DNA of 64,000 bases from an uncultured Rhizobiaceae group bacterium (lineage in GTDB: Bacteria > Pseudomonadota > Alphaproteobacteria > Rhizobiales > Rhizobiaceae): assembly GCA_947501445.1 (NCBI GenBank), contig CANMVS010000012.1, positions 120,893 to 184,892 of the forward strand, read 5' to 3'. This document shows, in pieces, positions 1 to 7,973 of the stretch. Within the stretch, counting starts at the first letter, position 1, and every line of letters starts with the position of its first letter. Under the pieces are notes generated by a model. The model ran no database searches. It saw nothing but the letters and a program-made list of their open reading frames with translations, and was not told the origin of the DNA. The position numbers and the translations under genes were made by a program.

Positions 1-72
1 CAGCATCTTTTCAAGTTGGCCAAATATGTGACGATGATCGATGCCAATAACACCAAGTTTTAGTGATCTCAT
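1..72 (-). CDS. Gfo/Idh/MocA-type oxidoreductase, N-terminal fragment (runs off the window)
   Basis: Only the first 24 codons lie in the window, read leftward from ATG at 70-72. They begin MRSLKLGVIGIDHRHIFGQL, with the beta strand and glycine-rich turn that start a Rossmann fold in the Gfo/Idh/MocA family. The start lies 5 bases after the stop of the preceding oxidoreductase (78-1109), so it is the last visible gene of the importer operon. Two Gfo/Idh/MocA enzymes in a row fit stepwise oxidation of a sugar or polyol. The fold call rests on very few residues. Confidence 0.55.
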   Translation of the reverse strand, partial: MRSLKLGVIGIDHRHIFGQLEKML

Positions 73-77
73 CAAAA

Positions 78-1109
78 TTACCCTTTTGTGATGCGCACCA
101 TCCGGCCTGTCCGCGAGGATGTTTCAATTGCCTCGATCAACCGGTGAACGGACATTGCCTGGCGTCCGGTGACCCGTGGCGCACGCCCGGTTCTGATGGC
201 AGTCGCGAAATCCGCAATTTGCGCCTTGTGCCAGTCATGGGGAAATGCCATCGGATCTGCGCCACCGCCTGTAGCCGCCTCTTCACCAATGGTTTCCACG
301 CGACCGTCGCGCCAATGGATTGTCAGCACGCCGGATTTGAGAAGCACCGAACCATTGTCGCAATCAAGTGTCAGGCTCTCGGCGCTACCGGGAAAGCTGG
401 CAGTGCTTGCGAAGATGGATCCAACGGCACCGCTTTCGAATGCGAGTGCCCCAGCGGCGACGTCTTCGGCCTCCATCCTGTGAAACGGGGTTGTTGAACA
501 CATCGCCTGAACCGAGGCCACAGGTCCCGTCAGGGACAGCATCAAATTCAATGTGTGAATGGCCTGGCTGATCAAAACACCGCCGCCGTCACGCGCATAG
601 GTACCACGCCCCGGTTCGTCATAATAGCTTTGGTCCCGCCACCATGGCACATCTGCCCGCACAATCCGGATCGCCCCCAAACTGCCCTTGGCCAAGAGCG
701 CTGCCAATGCCTGTGATGCTTCACGAAAGCGGTGTTGAAAGACAACCCCGAGTAAAACACCGGCGCTGTCGCAGGTATCCACGATAGCCTGAGCAGCATT
801 GGCGGTACGCTCCAGTGGTTTTTCAGTCAGGATATGTTTGCCATTATTGGCAAAGAGCGTGATCAAGTCGCTGCGTGCGTTCGGCGGCGTGATCAACAAA
901 AGCGCATCAACTGACGGGTCGCATGCCAGGGACTGCACATTATCCGCCTGCTTAAATCCATAGGTTTCGCAAAAGTGCTGCCGCGCCGGTGCAGAGCGCG
1001 CATAGACCCCGCGTATATCAATCAGATCGCCCAGTTCCTGTAGCGCAAGTGCATGGGGTTTGGCGGCCATGCCGGTGCCAATAATGGCCAATCCCACACG
1101 ATCGCTCAT
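78..1109 (-). CDS. Gfo/Idh/MocA family NAD(P)-dependent oxidoreductase
   Basis: A 343-residue protein, the usual length for the family. The N-terminus (VGLAIIGTGMAAKPHALAL) is the Rossmann nucleotide-binding strand with its GxGxxA turn, and about residues 93-97 give EKPLE, the EKP motif whose lysine is catalytic in the family. The C-terminal half is the alpha/beta substrate domain. Its ATG overlaps the stop of the ABC ATPase gene by 4 bases (1106-1109), so the two are translationally coupled. Known members oxidise sugars, inositols and related polyols; the substrate here cannot be read. Operon position suggests it handles what the neighbouring importer brings in. Confidence 0.9.
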   Translation of the reverse strand: MSDRVGLAIIGTGMAAKPHALALQELGDLIDIRGVYARSAPARQHFCETYGFKQADNVQSLACDPSVDALLLITPPNARSDLITLFANNGKHILTEKPLERTANAAQAIVDTCDSAGVLLGVVFQHRFREASQALAALLAKGSLGAIRIVRADVPWWRDQSYYDEPGRGTYARDGGGVLISQAIHTLNLMLSLTGPVASVQAMCSTTPFHRMEAEDVAAGALAFESGAVGSIFASTASFPGSAESLTLDCDNGSVLLKSGVLTIHWRDGRVETIGEEAATGGGADPMAFPHDWHKAQIADFATAIRTGRAPRVTGRQAMSVHRLIEAIETSSRTGRMVRITKG

Positions 1110-2194
1110 GCGGTCAACCGATTGGCAAGTGCCCGCCCTTGTGCATCAAACACATGCAGATTTGCACGGTCAAAACTCAAACCAATCTGCTGACCTTTTT
1201 TGACCGGTAACTGACCGGGCTGATGAACGGTTATCTGCGGCAATCCTTCAACATCACAATAGAGATAAGTTTCGCCGCCCAGCTGTTCTGCAAAAGCAAC
1301 AGCGACAGTTGTGTCCCTCACCCCGTCATCGGCAATGCGCACATGTTCCGGCCGAATGCCGATGGTGCATTTTGCCCCGTCGCTCAGACCTTCAACCTGG
1401 GGAACTGCCATCGTCAGATTCTGGGCCTCCAGCACCCAGCCCTGCGGGCCGTTCTTTGCTGTTGCATCCAGAAGGTTCATGCGCGGCGAGCCTATGAATC
1501 CGGCGACAAACACATTTTGCGGGCTGTTGTAGAGATCAAGCGGTTCACCAACCTGCTCAATGCACCCGCCCTTGAGCACCACGATCTTGTCGGCCAGGGT
1601 CATGGCCTCTATCTGATCGTGGGTCACATAGATCATAGTATCGCCGATTTTGTCGTGCAGCGCTGACAACTCCTTGCGCATTGTGACACGCAAATCCGCG
1701 TCCAGATTGGATAGCGGTTCATCAAACAAAAAGGCCTTCGGGTTTCGCACAATCGCACGGCCGATGGCGACCCGCTGGCGCTGTCCGCCGGACAGGGCCT
1801 TGGGTTTTCTGTGCAGATAGTCTTCAATCTGCAGCATTTGCGCTGCAGCACGCACCCGTGTCTCGATCTCAGGCTTGGGTATCTTCGTATTCTCAAGCCC
1901 AAAGGCCATGTTCTTATAGACGCTCATATGCGGATAAAGCGCGTAGGATTGAAACACCATTGCAAGGCCCCGCGCAGATGCGCTGACGGAATTGACGACG
2001 GCGCCATCAATCTCGATGGTGCCCGATGTTACGTCTTCCAACCCGGCTATAATCCTCAAAAGCGTGGACTTGCCACAGCCCGAGGGACCTACAAACACGC
2101 AGAATTCACCCGAGTTCACGGTAAGATCAATGCCGTGAATAACCTCATCACTACCATAGGATTTGAATATTTGCTGTAGTTTTATTTCGGTCAT
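1106..2194 (-). CDS. Carbohydrate ABC transporter ATP-binding protein (MalK/UgpC type)
   Basis: A 362-residue ATPase. Walker A GPSGCGKST lies at about residues 36-44, then the Q-loop, the signature LSGGQRQR, Walker B FLFDEP and the switch histidine in YVTHD. The C-terminal third is the TOBE/MalK regulatory domain (IGIRPEHVRI), which separates MalK/UgpC-type importer ATPases from two-component exporters. ATG at 2192-2194 follows the ribosome site GAGGAG by 8 bases and is preferred to the upstream TTG. It would energise the two permeases at 3218-5306. The substrate is unknown; a sugar, polyol or glycerol-phosphate-like compound is likely from the family. Confidence 0.93.
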   Translation of the reverse strand: MTEIKLQQIFKSYGSDEVIHGIDLTVNSGEFCVFVGPSGCGKSTLLRIIAGLEDVTSGTIEIDGAVVNSVSASARGLAMVFQSYALYPHMSVYKNMAFGLENTKIPKPEIETRVRAAAQMLQIEDYLHRKPKALSGGQRQRVAIGRAIVRNPKAFLFDEPLSNLDADLRVTMRKELSALHDKIGDTMIYVTHDQIEAMTLADKIVVLKGGCIEQVGEPLDLYNSPQNVFVAGFIGSPRMNLLDATAKNGPQGWVLEAQNLTMAVPQVEGLSDGAKCTIGIRPEHVRIADDGVRDTTVAVAFAEQLGGETYLYCDVEGLPQITVHQPGQLPVKKGQQIGLSFDRANLHVFDAQGRALANRLTA

Positions 2195-2210
2195 CAAAAG
2201 ACTCCTCGCG

Positions 2211-3221
2211 TCATCGGGAACGCATTTTCGCAGCGAGTTTGGGGTCGGCTCTTTGCATACGCAAGGGCGGCAATCCTTTCAGGATTTGGGCAATGTCATC
2301 GAGCATGGCCTCACGAATTCTGGCATATGACGCATTCAGACCGCCGGCAAGATGTGAGGAGAACAGCACATTTGCAACGCTGCGACAGGCACTGTCCGCA
2401 GGAACCGGTTCTTCAGGAAATACATCCACTGCCACACGAAATGCGCCATCACCCGCCAGCTGAAGAAATGCATCAAATGCAACAATCTCTGCTCGGGAAG
2501 CCAGGATCACACTTGCATCCCTGCGGATGGTTTCCAGCAACGCACGATCAAGAAAGCCCTCGTTTTCTGAGGATACGCCGGCAAGCAGAAACAGCACATC
2601 ACTTTGGCTGAGCGCCGTTTCCAGCGCTACAGGCTCCAGGCCCTCACTGCGAAGATAACCATCCGACAGCCACGGATCGTGAACCATAAGACGCACCCCA
2701 AAAGGCCTGAGAAGCGGCGCCAGCGCCCGCCCCAGATTGCCATAGCCGACCATAGCAACCTGCGCACCATAAAGGCTTTTTGCCCGCTGGTTACCGCTTA
2801 TTCCATAGGCTTCACGCCCGGCGCGAAAGAGTGGATCTGCCAAATGCAATCCACGCAGCAGCGTGATCGCCTGTCCCAGACAAAATTCTGCGACAGCCGG
2901 TGCCATAGCCGGGGCTGCAGACAGGACCTGAATGCCACGCGCATGGCATTCGACGTAATCAATATTGGGCTCCCAATTAGCTTTGACGTTCAAAATAGCC
3001 CGCAAATTCGGCGCTCTGTCGAGGCGTTCCTTTGGCATGTCGGTCTGGCCGATAAGTATGGTCATGTCAGCCAGATGTGCCTCGACCAGCGCATCCGGGG
3101 CACGCGATCCCCAGTGGGCCACAACCGTGCCCATGGCATCAAGGGAGGCTGCACACCCGGACGTGTATACCATGGCCTCGTTACGCGGATATGGGTCCAT
3201 GAATATGAGTGGTTTTGTCAT
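2211..3221 (-). CDS. D-2-hydroxyacid dehydrogenase family protein (SerA/GyaR-like)
   Basis: A 336-residue protein with the NAD-binding turn VGYGNLGRALAPLLRPFG in its middle, the acidic segment VAVDVFPEEP, and a histidine in SSHLAGG at the position of the catalytic His in this family. The ATG at 3219-3221 overlaps the upstream permease stop by 4 bases, so it is preferred over the longer frame from 3329, which would run into that permease. Members reduce 2-keto acids or oxidise D-2-hydroxy acids. The gene sits inside an ABC importer operon, so it probably acts on a product of the imported compound. The usual catalytic-loop arginine cannot be placed with certainty. Confidence 0.85.
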   Translation of the reverse strand: MTKPLIFMDPYPRNEAMVYTSGCAASLDAMGTVVAHWGSRAPDALVEAHLADMTILIGQTDMPKERLDRAPNLRAILNVKANWEPNIDYVECHARGIQVLSAAPAMAPAVAEFCLGQAITLLRGLHLADPLFRAGREAYGISGNQRAKSLYGAQVAMVGYGNLGRALAPLLRPFGVRLMVHDPWLSDGYLRSEGLEPVALETALSQSDVLFLLAGVSSENEGFLDRALLETIRRDASVILASRAEIVAFDAFLQLAGDGAFRVAVDVFPEEPVPADSACRSVANVLFSSHLAGGLNASYARIREAMLDDIAQILKGLPPLRMQRADPKLAAKMRSR

Positions 3222-4291
3222 TTCATTCCTGAGCTGGCGATACCGGTGGTGATGAATTTCTGCAAAAAGGTGAACACCACCACAACCGGAATGAGGGTGA
3301 CCACAGTCATTGCCAGAATGTAGTGCCACTGAACATCAAGCTCGCCCTGAAACGCGTTCAATCCTACCTGCAATGTGTAGACTTCCGAGCGGTTGAGAAC
3401 AATCAAGGGCCACAGGAACTCATTCCAGCGCCACATGATTGAGAAAATGGCCAGAACCGCAATCGCCGGCATGGCCAGAGGAAGCACCACCTTGGAGTAA
3501 ATCGCCCATTCCGATGCATTGTCCATTCGGGCAGCTTCTATCAGGTCCTTTGGTATGGTCAGCATATATTGCCGCAATAAAAAGACACCTGTCGGGGTTG
3601 CCGCCCCGGGCAGGATTACCGCCCACAGCGAGTTGATCATCCCCATCTTTGTCACCACCAGATAGACCGGTACCAGGATCACTGTTATCGGGATCATCAG
3701 CGTGCCGATGATAAACAGCATAATCGCATTGCGGCCTCGAAACTCGTAAATGCTCAATCCATAGGCTGCCATGGAGTTTATGAGCAATGTCACCAGTGTT
3801 GCCACAACCGTGACGATGATGGAGTTGTTAAGGAATGAAACGAAATTGAAACGCTCAAGCGGGTCGGTGTAATTCTCCCACGCCATGCGAAATTCGCGTA
3901 CCTTGGTCCGCTGGTCGATTGGAACCTTGACGGTCGTATCAGGATTTTGCGGATCGACCATCTGGCTGACGATGCCAATGCGGCGCACCTGAGCCAATTG
4001 TCTGGTTGTCCCATCCTGCGATGTCACCTCATAAAGCGGCAGCGGTTTGTCATGGCCGTCCACCTGAACTTCAATCTGACCCAGGGGTAGAAATGTCGGT
4101 GGAAATTCAAGCAGTCCTGATGGTGTTTTGAAGGATGACATCACCAGCCAGATTACCGGCCCGAACATCAAAAGCACGCCGAATAACAGGTAGGCGTAAG
4201 TAAACACGTCGGTCCAATGCAGCTTGCCGCGTCCGCGCTGTGCGCTGATCAAAGATGCAAGGCTTCGGCGTGTAGTGCTTGTGTCAGCCAT
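3218..4291 (-). CDS. Carbohydrate ABC transporter permease (MalG/UgpE type) with enlarged periplasmic loop
   Basis: A 357-residue inner-membrane protein. After a first membrane helix (about residues 30-50) comes a hydrophilic stretch of roughly 100 residues, rich in short beta-like segments, before the second helix. Typical MalG-type permeases are near 280 residues with a short first loop. The binding-protein-dependent permease signature (EAARMDNASEW, then a helix) is present in the C-terminal half and contacts the ATPase. The ATG at 4289-4291 overlaps the stop of the partner permease by 8 bases; the reading frame also permits a start at 4315. It is in an operon with the solute-binding protein, partner permease and ATPase. 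Confidence 0.9.
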   Translation of the reverse strand: MADTSTTRRSLASLISAQRGRGKLHWTDVFTYAYLLFGVLLMFGPVIWLVMSSFKTPSGLLEFPPTFLPLGQIEVQVDGHDKPLPLYEVTSQDGTTRQLAQVRRIGIVSQMVDPQNPDTTVKVPIDQRTKVREFRMAWENYTDPLERFNFVSFLNNSIIVTVVATLVTLLINSMAAYGLSIYEFRGRNAIMLFIIGTLMIPITVILVPVYLVVTKMGMINSLWAVILPGAATPTGVFLLRQYMLTIPKDLIEAARMDNASEWAIYSKVVLPLAMPAIAVLAIFSIMWRWNEFLWPLIVLNRSEVYTLQVGLNAFQGELDVQWHYILAMTVVTLIPVVVVFTFLQKFITTGIASSGMK

Positions 4292-5306
4292 TGTCACGCG
4301 CCCTTGTTGCTGCAAGTTGGGTCATTGTCAGGACGAACAGAATTATGCCCAAAACCACCGAGGCGGCTGATGCAAGGCCGAAGTTCTGAACCTGTTCGGT
4401 AAAGCCCGTATTGTAAATATATTGCACAATGAACTGCGTTGCCGTGCCCGGACCGCCGCCTGTCAGCACAAAGACTTCATCGAATATCTGAACCCCCTTG
4501 ATCAGCGCCAGCACGATCACGACAAGCATATTGGGCCACAAAAGCGGCAGTGTGATTCGCCAGAACACCCGCTCTTTCGAGGCACCATCCATTTCCGCTG
4601 CCTCATAAAGGTCCGGCTGAATTGCCTGTAGACCTGCAAGCAGGATCAATGTGTAAAAGCCCATATGGGCCCAGATTGACACGAAGACCGCCCAGAACAT
4701 CGACCATTCAGGGCTGACAAAAAACAGGATCTTGTCCAGTCCGATCGATACAAGAAACGCATTCAATATGCCATCGCGCAGCAGCACCCATTTCCAGATC
4801 AGTGCAACGACAACCGGTGACAATAACACCGGAAAGAAGAAGACGGCGCGAAAAAACCCCCGCCCACGAATCTCACGATTGAGGATCAGTGCGGTGATCA
4901 GCGAAAACAAAACCAAAAAGGTTACCTGAAAGAATATGAAAATGGCGGTGTTGTAGAGCCCCTTCCAGAAACGGTCTTCGCGACAGGTGGTCGGATCGCC
5001 AAAGGTTTCGCAATCCAGCAGGAACTCATATTGCTCTGTCCCGGTATAGACCCGGTTGCCCAAAAACAGTTCAGTTCCGCCGGTGAAGGAGAAAGCGAAA
5101 TTGATAAACAGCGGGACAACGACGAATATGCCAAAAAAAGCCAGATTGGGCAGGAGAAAAATCCACGGCATACGCGAGATGCCCACGCTGCGCTGAATGG
5201 CCGCCAGCGGATATTCGAGCAAACCAAAGATGCGTTGTACCGGCCATGCCGCCACGGCTGCCACCCGGTCTGAAACCCCGCTTGAACCGCCCTTGCCACC
5301 CGCCAT
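4284..5306 (-). CDS. Carbohydrate ABC transporter permease (MalF/UgpA type)
   Basis: A 340-residue membrane protein with about six transmembrane helices. The first (WIFLLPNLAFFGIFVVVPLF) is followed by a hydrophilic loop containing two cysteines (about residues 105-115) that could form a periplasmic disulfide. The EAA loop reads EAAEMDGASKERVFWRITLP and docks with the ATPase. The start follows a GAGGG ribosome site. Together with the MalG-type partner it forms the heterodimeric pore of the sugar-type importer. It lies just after the solute-binding protein gene. Confidence 0.92.
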   Translation of the reverse strand: MAGGKGGSSGVSDRVAAVAAWPVQRIFGLLEYPLAAIQRSVGISRMPWIFLLPNLAFFGIFVVVPLFINFAFSFTGGTELFLGNRVYTGTEQYEFLLDCETFGDPTTCREDRFWKGLYNTAIFIFFQVTFLVLFSLITALILNREIRGRGFFRAVFFFPVLLSPVVVALIWKWVLLRDGILNAFLVSIGLDKILFFVSPEWSMFWAVFVSIWAHMGFYTLILLAGLQAIQPDLYEAAEMDGASKERVFWRITLPLLWPNMLVVIVLALIKGVQIFDEVFVLTGGGPGTATQFIVQYIYNTGFTEQVQNFGLASAASVVLGIILFVLTMTQLAATRARDNG

Positions 5307-5372
5307 GTATGAACCCTCGTGCCCAACCCAAAAATGGTCGGCCCCATCAGGGCCGACCTGTGCATAAACTGC

Positions 5373-6650
5373 CTAGTTACGCTCTTTTTCTGCAAGCTGT
5401 TTGGCAACATCATCTTCCATGCGCTCATAGGCCTGATCCATGGTCAACTCACCCACAATCGCCTCGTTCAGGCGCGAAATCAGCGCGTTGAACATAATGC
5501 GGTTGTTCTTGTAGCCCTGCAGATCAAATGCGACAGGCGAGATGCCCGGCACCGCCCCAGAGAATGTCTCCAGCGCATGTTTTGCACGCGGGTCGTCCGT
5601 TGCAAAGTCGACACCGCCTGTTGCCAGCTTCAGATGACCTGGAATGAACAGTGTTTCGCCGTAAAATTCAGCCAGATTCTCCTCCTGGGCCAGAAAGTCC
5701 ATCAGCTTGGCAACTTCCTTCGGATGTTCGGTGTCTTTCAAAGCCACCAATGCCGCACCACCGGGCATGCCCGTGCAGGCTGCGTCGCCACACGGTGCAG
5801 GCACAGCCCACCAGTCAAATGCGTCTCCGATTTTGTCAGCGAACTGCGGAATCTGCCATGAGCCGGACATGTACATGACCACCTGGGCATTGGCGAAATC
5901 TTCATTTGCACCCAGATAGGTCGATCCGGAAACAGAGCCCCACAGCTCCTTGGACATGGTGCCATCCTGATGCCAATCGTAAAGCCGCTGCGACATTTTT
6001 TTCAGGCCATCATCGACCAGGGCAGGCTCGCCTTGCGCATTGAACATCTTGGCACCCATGGCAATTGCCGGACCGGCAACCCGGTGACCGGATCGGTCCC
6101 AGGCCATGGGGATCGGTATATCAAGCTTCTTGGCAACGGCGTTGGTTGCTGTTGCCCAATCATCCCATGTCGCCCCCTCGCCCGGCATTTCAACACCGGC
6201 CTGTTCGAACAGGGTCTTGTTCACATAGGGCCCGGTTACAGTCAGCTGCGTCATGAAGCCCGAAATCTGATCGGAATCCGGTGCCAGCCAGTTCAGGAAG
6301 GGACCAAAGCTTTCTTCCCAATAGGCACTGTCCTCAACCAGCGGCTTCAGGTCGAGATAGTATTTACCCAGGCCACCCAAATCGGTAACACGGGCGATAT
6401 CGGGCCCTTCGCCTGCTGCCAGTTGGATCGGCAGCGACTCAATGATGGATTTGTAGGGAACAACATCAAGAACCACGGAAATATCAGGGTTCTCTGCCTC
6501 AAAGCGATCGATGATCTTCTGAATCACTTCACCTTCATTGCCGTCATTGTACCACATCATCCGCAATTCTGTTTCTGCAAGCGCGGTACTGGTCATAAGT
6601 GTTGCCGCGAGCGAGGACGCTACAAGCAATTTCGCAATTTTATACTTCAT
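5373..6650 (-). CDS. Extracellular solute-binding protein of sugar-type ABC importer
   Basis: A 425-residue secreted protein. MKYKIAKLLVASSLAATLMT followed by STALAET is a standard Sec signal peptide with an AxA cleavage site. The mature part begins ELRMMWYNDGNEGEV, as in family-1 (MalE/UgpB-like) binding proteins. The ATG at 6648-6650 sits 7 bases after a perfect AGGAGG ribosome site, so the longer frame from 6698 is rejected. It captures the substrate in the periplasm and delivers it to the two permeases downstream. The ligand is not identifiable from sequence alone. It is the first structural gene after the GntR regulator and probably the most strongly translated one. Confidence 0.93.
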   Translation of the reverse strand: MKYKIAKLLVASSLAATLMTSTALAETELRMMWYNDGNEGEVIQKIIDRFEAENPDISVVLDVVPYKSIIESLPIQLAAGEGPDIARVTDLGGLGKYYLDLKPLVEDSAYWEESFGPFLNWLAPDSDQISGFMTQLTVTGPYVNKTLFEQAGVEMPGEGATWDDWATATNAVAKKLDIPIPMAWDRSGHRVAGPAIAMGAKMFNAQGEPALVDDGLKKMSQRLYDWHQDGTMSKELWGSVSGSTYLGANEDFANAQVVMYMSGSWQIPQFADKIGDAFDWWAVPAPCGDAACTGMPGGAALVALKDTEHPKEVAKLMDFLAQEENLAEFYGETLFIPGHLKLATGGVDFATDDPRAKHALETFSGAVPGISPVAFDLQGYKNNRIMFNALISRLNEAIVGELTMDQAYERMEDDVAKQLAEKERN

Positions 6651-6672
6651 TGTTTTCCTCCTAAAGGCTTCA

Positions 6673-7383
6673 TTAATTACCATTTTTCTGCTCAACAATA
6701 TTGAGCAGGCCGTTCTCGTGATCTTGCGGCTCCAGTTCCAAAACCGAGTTCACATGATCGCGCATCGCGCCAGCTGCATTCAAGGGGCTGCCAGATCGAA
6801 TTTCGTCAATAATTGCAAGATGTTCTTCGAAGGCACGCTGCGATCTCATGGGAATGCCAGCCATCATTGTATACCGCTGCCGATCGACGTGCCCCTTGAT
6901 CGAAACAGCCAGTTTCCAGGCCATGGGCATGCCGGCAATGCGCGCCAGTGCCGCATGAAAAGCTTCGTCCTGTCCAAAAAAAGTGACGTAGTCATCCAAC
7001 TCGGCTGCGCGTTTTTGAATTGCCATGATCGGCTCCAGCGACCTCAGGTCAGCCTTCGTTGCTGCAAGCTTGCGTACGACTTCTGTTTCGAGCGCGGCCC
7101 GAATTGAAACAGCCTCAATCAACTGCGCATTGTCGAGTTGTGCAACAATGGAGCCAACCTGTGGACGGGTATGAACCAGTCCTTCACTCGCCAGTTGCTG
7201 CAAGGCTGCCCGAAGGGGTGTCCTGCTGATATTCAGTTTGGCCGAAAGCGTTGTTTCGCTGATTTTGGCACCCGGTGGAAGACGATTGTCCACGATGCGC
7301 ACCCTAAGATAGCTGTAAACCTGTGGTGTGATGGGCAAGGCATGATCAATTGCAGCAGATGGAAGTTCGATAACATGGCTCAA
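6673..7383 (-). CDS. GntR family transcriptional regulator (FadR subfamily)
   Basis: A 236-residue regulator. The N-terminal winged helix-turn-helix contains KLNISRTPLRAALQQLASEG, the classic GntR recognition segment, followed by an all-helical FCD ligand domain. No ATG is available upstream in frame; the likely start is TTG at 7381-7383, 8 bases after the strong ribosome site GGAGG. The frame is open further upstream to 7617 but carries no sensible protein. It heads the operon 1-6650 and probably controls uptake genes in response to the imported compound or a metabolite. A near-palindrome over its own promoter suggests autoregulation. Confidence 0.88.
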   Translation of the reverse strand: MSHVIELPSAAIDHALPITPQVYSYLRVRIVDNRLPPGAKISETTLSAKLNISRTPLRAALQQLASEGLVHTRPQVGSIVAQLDNAQLIEAVSIRAALETEVVRKLAATKADLRSLEPIMAIQKRAAELDDYVTFFGQDEAFHAALARIAGMPMAWKLAVSIKGHVDRQRYTMMAGIPMRSQRAFEEHLAIIDEIRSGSPLNAAGAMRDHVNSVLELEPQDHENGLLNIVEQKNGN

Positions 7384-7535
7384 TGTTTGTTCCTCCCGTC
7401 CAATCCCGAACCAACACCTGTGAGCCCGGCGATGCCATTCAGCCGGGTCATGCCGTGATATCCGGCGCAGACCCTGGTAGCAAACCACGGCAAAATCTGT
7501 CTCACAGACGCATGGCCCTCCCACTGCGTAGTGCA

Positions 7536-7565
7536 CTAGTATACGAGTTGCCCAAAAATTGACAA
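7536..7565 (-). promoter_or_regulatory. Promoter of the GntR regulator/importer operon with overlapping operator-like palindrome
   Basis: Read leftward, TTGTCA (7560-7565) and TATACT (7538-7543) are separated by 16 bases, a near-consensus sigma70 promoter about 150 bases before the TTG start. The 12-base near-palindrome CTAGTATACGAG (7536-7547, 10 of 12 positions symmetric) covers the -10 box. GntR/FadR regulators typically bind such short dyads, so repression by blocking polymerase is a reasonable inference. Confidence 0.55.
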
Positions 7566-7973
7566 GAGCGCCAACGCGGGGCTCAAAACGGGACGTCCGG
7601 GATTGTAACACCTGCAAAAGCGGCTTGGCTCTGCAACGTCAGGGCGGTCCTGTTTAACTGCCCATCGCTATCGTTGCTGCAATGGAGGTGGCCTGGTTGA
7701 TGTAACAGGCTGTTTGGATTGAGGCACTTAAAAGATGCTGCGCAGCAATCGGCGTTGCACGATTGGTTGATCTCATGCACTGATAGAGAACCAGACAAGG
7801 GTCTGTTGAAATTGAGATTTGCGACGTCGATCTGATCGGGTTTGTTCAATTTTGTTTTATGAGGAGGCAGGCACTGCGGCATATTTCGCGACTTACCGGC
7901 AACAATAGGGGCTGCACCAATACCGCCACCCATTTTGGCTACAATTCCTGCGACCCTGAATCGGAAACCACCT
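7566..7973. other. Intergenic stretch without recognisable genes
   Basis: Between the GntR promoter and the hydrolase gene there are about 400 bases. Open frames here are fragments overlapping the neighbouring genes without ribosome sites. No convincing hairpin-plus-T terminator, RNA gene or repeat is visible. The hydrolase promoter must lie here, but no clear -35/-10 pair could be picked out. Confidence 0.4.

Noticed and set aside
7384..7617. Upstream extension of the GntR regulator
   Set aside because: It would translate through the promoter, has no matching domain, and the TTG at 7381-7383 has a strong ribosome site.
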